From Chloromonas sp. AAM2 (Eukaryota; Chlorophyta; Chlorophyceae; Chlamydomonadales; Chlamydomonadaceae), in contig QAXH01005842.1 in assembly GCA_004335635.1 (NCBI GenBank), positions 4,710 through 46,286 of the forward strand: a DNA stretch of 41,577 bases, in the 5' to 3' direction. The notes beneath the pieces are model-generated. The model did no database searches. It saw only the letters and a list, made by a program, of their open reading frames with translations, and was not told the DNA's origin. The translations under genes and the position numbers were made by a program. Positions 35,232-41,577 of this stretch are shown in pieces; positions within the stretch are counted from its first letter, which is position 1; the number at the start of each line of letters is the position of its first letter.

Positions 35232-35297
35232 GGTGGTTGTTGTTTACATGGCCTTCAGTCCTGGCAGGACTGCTCAGCAGGGGCAAGAGGGGAAGGA
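35232..35297 (-). mobile_element. second copy of the retroposon-like 3' end
   Basis: Read on the minus strand it matches 21238-21300: ccttcccc, then ctgagcagtcctgccaggac, then tgaaggccatgtaaacaacaac. The hairpin stem cagtcc/ggactg is kept while its loop differs. The AAC tail is short here. It lies in the spacer between the aldehyde dehydrogenase and helicase genes. Confidence 0.5.
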
Positions 35298-36334
35298 AAA
35301 TAGGTATACAACTTGGTGGTTGCAGTGAATCCACTTTGCCCTCATGATCATTACATGGCGTACTCTAAGATGTGGTAACAAACATGGAGCTGTTGCGAAC
35401 TAAGCACGACCGGGCCCAACAACTGTATAGAATGTACAAAGAATTTCACGGGCAATGCCAGCAAACGCTGAACATGGGCCAGACTAGACACGATCTGTTC
35501 AGTGTCACTGGACAATGGTCACGCCGTACATGTCAGGGCGGAAACATGCCAGCCAAGGAATGTCAGTCACGGAAAACAACGTCAAATCAATAAGCATGTC
35601 CACAGCCCTGCATAGTAGTAACAGGACTGTATGTATTGTTCCATGCATAATCATGTCAGCTTGTCACGACAACGCCCAGAGCTTGAAACAACAGTCACAC
35701 ACGATGGCGATTCCAATCTCTCCTGCTACTTTGCTCTTGGTGTTGAATTTGTTGATTTTTATCCTTTGGTATCTTTATCCATGTTGCCATGAATTCTGAA
35801 CATACGATGGAGTGTGATCTCCTTCAAATGTAATGAATTTGGCGTTGCTGCCTTTTCGTTCCCCAGCCTTGGTCGCCTGTTGAAGGGCGTCCACAAACCG
35901 CGACTGTTTAGGTCGCAGGAACTGGCCATGGAGAACTCGGTTCTGCATGCATCCATGGCACACCAAAGCAACAGCTCGCACACGCAATGCACCCAGTAAG
36001 CCAGGCACGCAAATGGTTCAGGACAACGCTCTGTTGCTGCAAAGCTGTACAGGGTTAGCAAATAAGAGTTCTTTCTGTGGCAACTACGCAAGCACCTGAC
36101 CTGGCAATCAGCTAACGCAGCTCAGCTGATGCATTTGGGTTGACTAGCTGGCCTGAGCGTAGCTGGGCCACCATTAACCACCTCATTATTGATTCAAGAA
36201 CCACGATCGCCTAATCCTGCCCGTGCATCACGTGCGTCAAAACTTCAGCAATAGAAGCACGTTTTCAAACTTTTCCTCAAACTACAGGGGACAGCATCAG
36301 CGATTTGGTTGCAGCTTCAGCCTGGCCCGCCCTG

Positions 36335-39300
36335 TCACACCCAGCCACCCACCCTGCATGTGATCAGGTAGAGCCGCTCCATGGCACGTGTGCACCCAAC
36401 GTACAGCAGCCGTTTCTCCTCGGCTTCGTTCGCAGGCAGGCTGCCCGGCTTGCTCCTGAGCCAGGGGATGCATTCCTCCTCCAGGCCAGGGATGAACACG
36501 GTGGGGTACTCACAGCCCTGCACGTGAAGCCCATCATCAGGGCACCACCCATACCAGCAATGCGGTCTGAAGGGGTTCAAAGTATGGCAATAGCACACAC
36601 CAGAGAGTTCTGTCAAACTATTCAGCAACCTAACTCTATCTGAGTCAGCCACTGGGCATGCATCTGAATTCTAGGTCCTGATAACCGATCTCTGAAGCAG
36701 TCTTGGTCATGCTATCTGTTGACCACTTGCCTTGGACTTGTGAAGAGTCATGATCTGCACCTCGTCCGTAGCATGTGCGTCCCGTTTGTCCTCGAGGGAT
36801 TCACTCAGAAGCAGGTGGTTCAGAAATGCCGACAGATCATCCAAACCCTGACTACTGCTGTCACTGCCTGTGATGATGTTGCTGTCGCTGCCTTCACTCT
36901 TAGCATTGCCATTAATGGTTTTGGCACCACCTTTGTCGTTGCTGCTTGTGGTGATGACAGCGTTGCCTGATGTGGCGCTATTGCTTTGCATGGCAGTGGC
37001 TTTGCTGCTCTTGCCGCCCTTGCTACTTCCCTTGCCAAGGCCGTTCCTATTGGCCTTGGCCTCTAATGGCTGTGCCGTCAATGAGAGAGAGGCAGGTGAC
37101 CCTAATGCGCCTGTTGGTGCACTGCCTGTGTGTGCCTGGGAGTCTGATGGATTAGTGTCCTCGGAAAAATCGAAACTGTCTGCCAGCCAGAGCTTTGAAT
37201 CGGATGCCTGGTCCTTGAGAATATTGATGTATCCTGTGCCTTTGTCTGCAAGTCAACAAGCAGAATCAGGCCGACTGTGAAAACGTGTGTGCAAACTTAT
37301 ACAGTTGGGTGGACCTACCGTACTGCTCTCAACCACTCTGCGTACTGCTCTCAAATTCTGCGTACTGCTCTCAACTAGTTTGCAAGAAGAAACACCTCAC
37401 AGTTTGTGTGTGCCACAGGTTCAGAATGCAAACAAATCCAGCCGTGGGCTATGCAGCTGGATGGACACACCATCCTGTATAGATTATGCATTTACTGGCA
37501 TACGCAGGTGAGGGGTCAGGTGCGCTGCACATGTCATGCACATGCACTCACCGTCCACATTCTGGTCATAGCGTCCCATGGTCAAGAAGCAATCCATGAC
37601 GGCCTGCATGCACACACCCGTATACCATGTGGTGTCCAGGAGAAGGAAAAAACGGCAGGCCATAAGCCCCTGGTAGCTAGCAGTTGTAAACCTTTGACAA
37701 AATTATTTGAAGCTACAGTCCTGGTAGCAATGACAGCGTCTTTCACGCTCAAGCTCGCCTCATGTCAGATCTAGAAACAGGACTTGCATGACAATCCCTT
37801 CAGCTGAGAATGGAGGCAAAGTCCGTACCGGATGGAGTGTGCGTCACAATAATCAGATCGTTCAAGTGCCATGCCGTTGGCTGGTCCTTGGTCATGTTGA
37901 TTGCGCGTTGGCTTCATAGCAGCAGCCGTGATGCAAGTATGCCCACTGTGCTTCCTCCTTCACCCACCGGCACCCCCTGATGGTAGGCTGCACTGCGCAG
38001 CACCACCAGCAGGGCCCGCAGGTTATCGGCCCCCTCTGCTACGTCGGAGCGCAGCTTGGGTGTGCCTGACGGCAGCAGGTTGTTGATGCCTGCACACACG
38101 TTGCATGTGAACACACCACGTCATGTGTTACATGTTACATAATCAAGGCACCAGACTGAGGCACACGCCTGCAGACACGTTGGATGTGAAACACAGTGCA
38201 TTACATGCGGGGCACAGGCCATTACATGCGGGGCACAGTGCATTACAGATGTATCGAACAGACTTAGGCACTCAGCAGTTAATTGGCTTGATGGAATCTG
38301 GAACTAATAACACTGATAACAATGTGAATTATGTGCAAGTCAATGAACTGGATGCAATTGCAGTACAGGTTGCCTGTAGTGCAAGCTGTAGGTTGTGAGA
38401 GTGTAGATTGACGCCCCAACAGTGCACCTGGATCTTGTTGCACAAGGTGCTATGGAGCATCTTACTTGGAACCAGGTGCTTTGGCAGGAGGGATGTCACA
38501 TCTTGATCCTGTGACAAGTGTGAGAACCTTTCGGCCAAGTCATTCATCTCCTGATGCGTCATCCACACCTGCAAACACAAAAGGCCACAAGAGTTTTACA
38601 TGTCAGCTGCTAGGTACGGTAAATGGCTTGCAGACATCACATGATGCATGCCCATGCAGAACCAGGCAGTCACTAATTGCTGATGACCTGGTTCGCACAT
38701 CAGTGAGATTTGGGCCCAAAAACAGCCCTGGGTCTATGCAGCCTGATTCAGCCATCACCACACCTGCTCTTGCCTTGAGGTAACTGACTGCAAATCCGAC
38801 CACTTTGCAAGCTGGAAAAGTCGTAAATTGACTAGATCGCTGCTCTCAATTTGATGCAGATTCTACTAGATTGAGAGTCCTCTTGCTCTAGAGTAACCAA
38901 CTGCGTATCCAACCAATGTGCGAGCTGGGAAAGTCATCCTTCGAGTAGACTGCAGAATGAAGCTACGCTGGTCACTGCAGTGGGCTTACCTCCTTGAGGT
39001 CGCTGCACACCAGGGCTGCCCAGCTGACGTCTGCGGTCTGTGCTGCGGCTTTGAGCTTGGCAATCGTTGCATCGCCTGTCGCAACACAAAACATGGAAGG
39101 CAGGTTGAACAGTAGTCCCAGATGGATGTTACAAGCAGGAGCAGAGCTACACTGAGGCAAGTGCAGCTGAGCGTGCGCCCAAGTGGTACTAGGCTGTTGG
39201 CGTGCAATTGTTTTCTGCCCACACAGTGCAGCATTTCTCATGTTGATTCAAAGATGTTGTGTGCTACAGGCAGCAGCAATCCTGCAATGTGGCCAGTGCA

Positions 39301-41289
39301 CTTGCATGTGAAGTGGGTCATGTAGCGTGGTCATCGCCAAATGTGACCGACGGATTGCCAGGATGCTGGATTGCCATGGCCCACAAAAGGAAAATTTTAG
39401 TTCAGTGAGTGGATTCAGAGCCACCACCAGGACTCCATGCCCCAGCACACCCCGCCCCCGGCCAGACACTCACCAGCACCCATCCGGTGCGCCTTCGTTT
39501 TTGTCTTTGCCTTGGCGGACACTGCGCCAGGCGGCTTAGCCACCTTGCTGCTCGCTTTGCCTGCTTTCCCAACAGCAGCAAAACAGCATCATCACGTGTG
39601 AGCCTGTTGACCGTGAATGGGTGGAAAGTTACACACTCCCACTTTGCTTTGAAGGGATGCAAACAAACGATCTGCCGACGTTCCCTCTCAGGTAGTAAGT
39701 CTGGGTTGTTTTTGATTGCAATACACGGCTTGGTTTGACCCGCCGTACTGCAGCTAGACACAGTATTCAATACAAAGTACTTTAATGCACTTCCAAAACT
39801 TGCCGCTCCTGACGTTCATGAACTCATTGGTAGCAGGGTACGCAGCATGAATGACATCACTAGCAACTCAGCGTCAAGTTGGAACCTGCTGCATGTGTGC
39901 ATTGCTAGAACGTGGTGCTTGGAATGCACCCGAACATGTGACTTGCGTGCCCTTCTGGGTCCTTACCTGTCCCGCCCAGCGCCTTGCACACCCGCGCCAG
40001 CGCCATCGCGTCAGTGGGGTTGAGCACCCAGCGCAGGGAGGCCATCATGTCCTTCACCACGGCCCGCTTGAACAAACCGCTGGTGCCCAGGACCTGTGTG
40101 GGCGAGCAAAGCACGGGCAGGGCAGGCTGCTTGCAGCTTTGTACACACTATTTGATTCTAGTATTCCTAAACCAAATCGCTGGCCGCATCTTGACCACGC
40201 TTTGACCTGCAGCATTCCAAGGTAATCCAAACTAGTGAACAAAACGCTGGTGCCCAGGACCTGTGGGCACAAAGCCAGGTGCACAAAGCCGCAGACGAGC
40301 AAGGCATGATGAGGCAAGGGTGCATTGTTATCAGCTACTTTGGTCGACCGAGGGTTTGAGCGATAGCATTGGAAGGTAGGTGGAACTGTTGTGCTTGTAA
40401 TTTGATGTACTTTGAAAGCATTCTCAAACACCACATGACTTCCAACGTGAAAGCAGACTCGTGTAAACTTTTCCCACTGAAATTCATTTATGCCTAGCGA
40501 GTGACATAGAATGAGCGACGTGTGGTTTGACGGGCCTGCACGGCGTTTATTCAGTTCAACTATTAGCCTTGAAGGTTGTCTTTGTACAGAAAGCATTTCT
40601 TGATGTGCAGCGTGCTAGTGAGTCCGCACCTGGCTCGGGATGCCCCCCAGACGCAAAGCAGTGGCCAGGTCTTCAGCCTGGAATGAACAAAAAGCACATG
40701 AGATGAGAGCACGTGTTGGGCAAGACAAGATTGCCAGGTGCGTAGTTCCTGGAGAGATATTGTGTCTAGCTGCAGTACCGTCGGTTGCACCATGAAAGCC
40801 CATGTAATGATGATGGCGATGAAGACATTGCCAACTGCAAAGAATCACCAGCAACCCGAGCATGCTCAGATGCATGTCAGATCTGGGCATGTGAAGCCTG
40901 GAGAGCCAAGAGCCTTGCGCACAAGGCGGCTTTTGCCAGGCGCATGATAGCACTCAGCCTCAGCTTGCGTCAGTACTGGCCGTGTCGATCATTCAGCAGG
41001 ACACGTGGCTCATGCAGCAAGGGACAAAGCCAGGTTGGAAGCTACATGTGGGATGACGATGCTTCATAACCTTTTTCAAGCAGCACAACCGCACAGCAGG
41101 TTCTCAACTTGGATTGTATTCACATACCTGCTGAACTCCATGGACCTGTTTACAGTTAAGGTACCTGTTTACCTGTTTATTGAACCTGACGAGGATGGCC
41201 ATGTCTTTGTACGGCTGGCCTGTCTTGTGGAGCCTGCGAATTTCGCCGGCCACGTAGGCCTGCTCCCAGTCCTGGTCTTGCACCGTGAC
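36335..41289 (-). CDS. UvrD/PcrA-type DNA helicase, C-terminal half (5' end beyond right edge)
   Basis: Exons in transcript order: 41289-41173, 40677-40630, 40093-39967, 39560-39474, 39075-38990, 38568-38466, 38089-37968, 37603-37552, 37245-36731, 36517-36335; 479 codons plus a stop. The visible part begins in domain 2A with EQAYVAGEIRRLHKTG and KDMAILVRFNKQAEDLATAL, then LRLGGIPSQ, as in UvrD enzymes. FLTMGRYDQN and GYINILKDQ follow in the 2B/2A region, then motif V as VQIMTLHKSKG, CEYPTVFIPGLEE, and motif VI as LLYVGCTRAMERLYL. So this is a superfamily 1A 3'-to-5' DNA helicase of repair or plasmid/organelle replication; Walker A lies outside the window. Odd points: a Ser/Lys/Asn-rich insertion of about 130 residues before motif V, a basic 29-residue exon (39560-39474), and a GC donor (AAG|GCAAGT) at 36730. 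The protein stops 12 residues after motif VI; a GTGGGT donor at 36342 could instead lead to more exons. Confidence 0.87.
38774..38945. repeat. diverged direct repeat in an intron
   Basis: About 57 bases at 38774-38832 (gaggtaactgactgcaaatc ... gcaagctggaaaagtc) recur at 38888-38945 (gagtaaccaactgcgtatcc ... gcgagctgggaaagtc). Both lie in the intron 38569-38989 of the helicase gene. No function is apparent. Confidence 0.6.
39474..39560 (-). other. symmetric 87-base exon coding a basic Lys/Ala-rich segment
   Basis: This exon of the helicase gene codes for KASSKVAKPPGAVSAKAK followed by TKTKAHRMGA. Both borders are in phase 1 and its length is a multiple of three, so skipping it would keep the frame and join ALGGTG directly to DATIAKL, which is how related helicases read. 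It may be an optional exon or a late insertion, possibly a nuclear or DNA-binding tail in a loop. Confidence 0.65.
39733..39768 (+). repeat. dispersed repeat with core tactgcagctagacac
   Basis: Second copy of the family at 26878, with the same gtttgaccc lead. It is placed in the intron 39561-39966 of the helicase gene. Confidence 0.6.
40236..40270 (-). repeat. nearby copy of an exon start with its acceptor
   Basis: gaacaaaacgctggtgccca then ggacctgtgggc repeats 40070-40104, the acceptor and first codons of exon 40093-39967, 166 bases upstream in the gene's sense. The copy diverges after about ten codons and is not needed for the frame, so it is a decoy or remnant. Confidence 0.7.
40757..40792 (-). 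repeat. dispersed repeat with core tactgcagctagacac (inverted)
   Basis: Third copy, on the minus strand relative to the copies at 26878 and 39733. Together with the copy at 39733 it forms an inverted pair about 1 kb apart within the helicase gene. Confidence 0.6.
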
Positions 41290-41577
41290 CTGTTAGAAGG
41301 CCAGGACACTGTCATCGTGCAATCGTACTTTTTGCTTGCTTTGAAATGCGTCTTGTAGCGTGAAAAGGCGCTGCCAGTAAATACATCACACACAGGATGG
41401 AAGGCAAAGTGCATGCGTGGTCTTGCACATGCACGACAACAGCCAACCTGTCAACGCATACCACTGCAAGCATTACTTGGCATTGTCGCACGAGACTGCA
41501 TGCAAAAAAAAGAAGTTTGCCAGTTCTGGGACAGTTCTTGTGTGAATAGGTCTGTATTACCGCCAGGAACCATTGTG
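41290..41577. other. intron of the helicase gene at the window edge
   Basis: No exon is recognisable upstream of the acceptor at 41290 within the window. The stretch holds one copy of the CCAGTTCTG dispersed repeat. The helicase's N-terminal exons, with Walker A, must lie to the right. Confidence 0.5.
41512..41540 (+). repeat. copy of the CCAGTTCTG dispersed repeat
   Basis: gaagtttgccagttctggga followed by cagttcttg, preceded by an A-run as at 23444. It lies at the right edge, inside the helicase gene between its exon at 41289 and exons beyond the window. Confidence 0.55.

Larger units (their letters stand above)
33006..36334. other. convergent intergenic region / 3' UTRs
   Basis: 3.3 kb between the stop codons of the aldehyde dehydrogenase (plus) and helicase (minus) genes. 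It holds TGTAA-type signals at 33936-33940 (plus) and 35351-35355 (minus), a short inverted-like run tgtacatgcatgcat twice near 33950, and the retroposon-like copy at 35232-35297. A GC-rich patch at about 34560-34740 has open frames on both strands and might be an unrecognised exon; nothing about it is recognisable. The rest shows no coding signal. Confidence 0.5.

Overview
The window is nuclear DNA from a green alga, most likely a chlorophycean. Five protein-coding genes could be rebuilt, each split into 10 to 17 small exons by introns of roughly 100 to 1400 bases with GT-AG borders, and two introns that use GC-AG. Candidate UGUAA poly(A) signals follow several stop codons, exons are GC-richer than introns, and introns and spacers are full of CA, TG, GACT and GCATGC repeats. 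Species cannot be read from the sequence. All exon structures below were derived by hand: at every junction the reading phase is preserved across the splice and the joined protein stays open, which is the main support for them.

Layout, left to right. (1) 71-5419, minus: a HEAT/ARM-repeat protein, running off the left edge. (2) 5629-14735, plus: a protein with an F-box, a SirB1/transglutaminase-like core, a UVR-like helix pair and a YccV (hemimethylated-DNA-binding type) domain, the layout of animal FBXO21 with an added UVR-like segment; it is head-to-head with gene 1 over 209 bases. (3) 16991-23009, minus: a flavin-containing monooxygenase of the YUCCA/CzcO type, tail-to-tail with gene 2. (4) 24820-33005, plus: a divergent aldehyde dehydrogenase with an organelle-type leader, divergent from gene 3. 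(5) 36335-41289, minus: the C-terminal half of a UvrD/PcrA-type DNA helicase, tail-to-tail with gene 4 and cut by the right edge. The five genes do not form an obvious pathway; this looks like ordinary euchromatin with independent genes.

The most unusual signal is not a gene but how repeats sit on splice junctions. In genes 2, 4 and 5, short segments spanning an exon end and its splice site are duplicated in tandem or nearby. In two cases in gene 2 this leaves a second in-frame donor 66 or 63 bases downstream. In gene 1 several minisatellites start within about ten bases of a splice site. In addition there is a long intronic hairpin in gene 2 (10973-11136) and at least three families of short dispersed repeats that look like ends of mobile elements. 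No tRNA, rRNA or CRISPR array could be supported.
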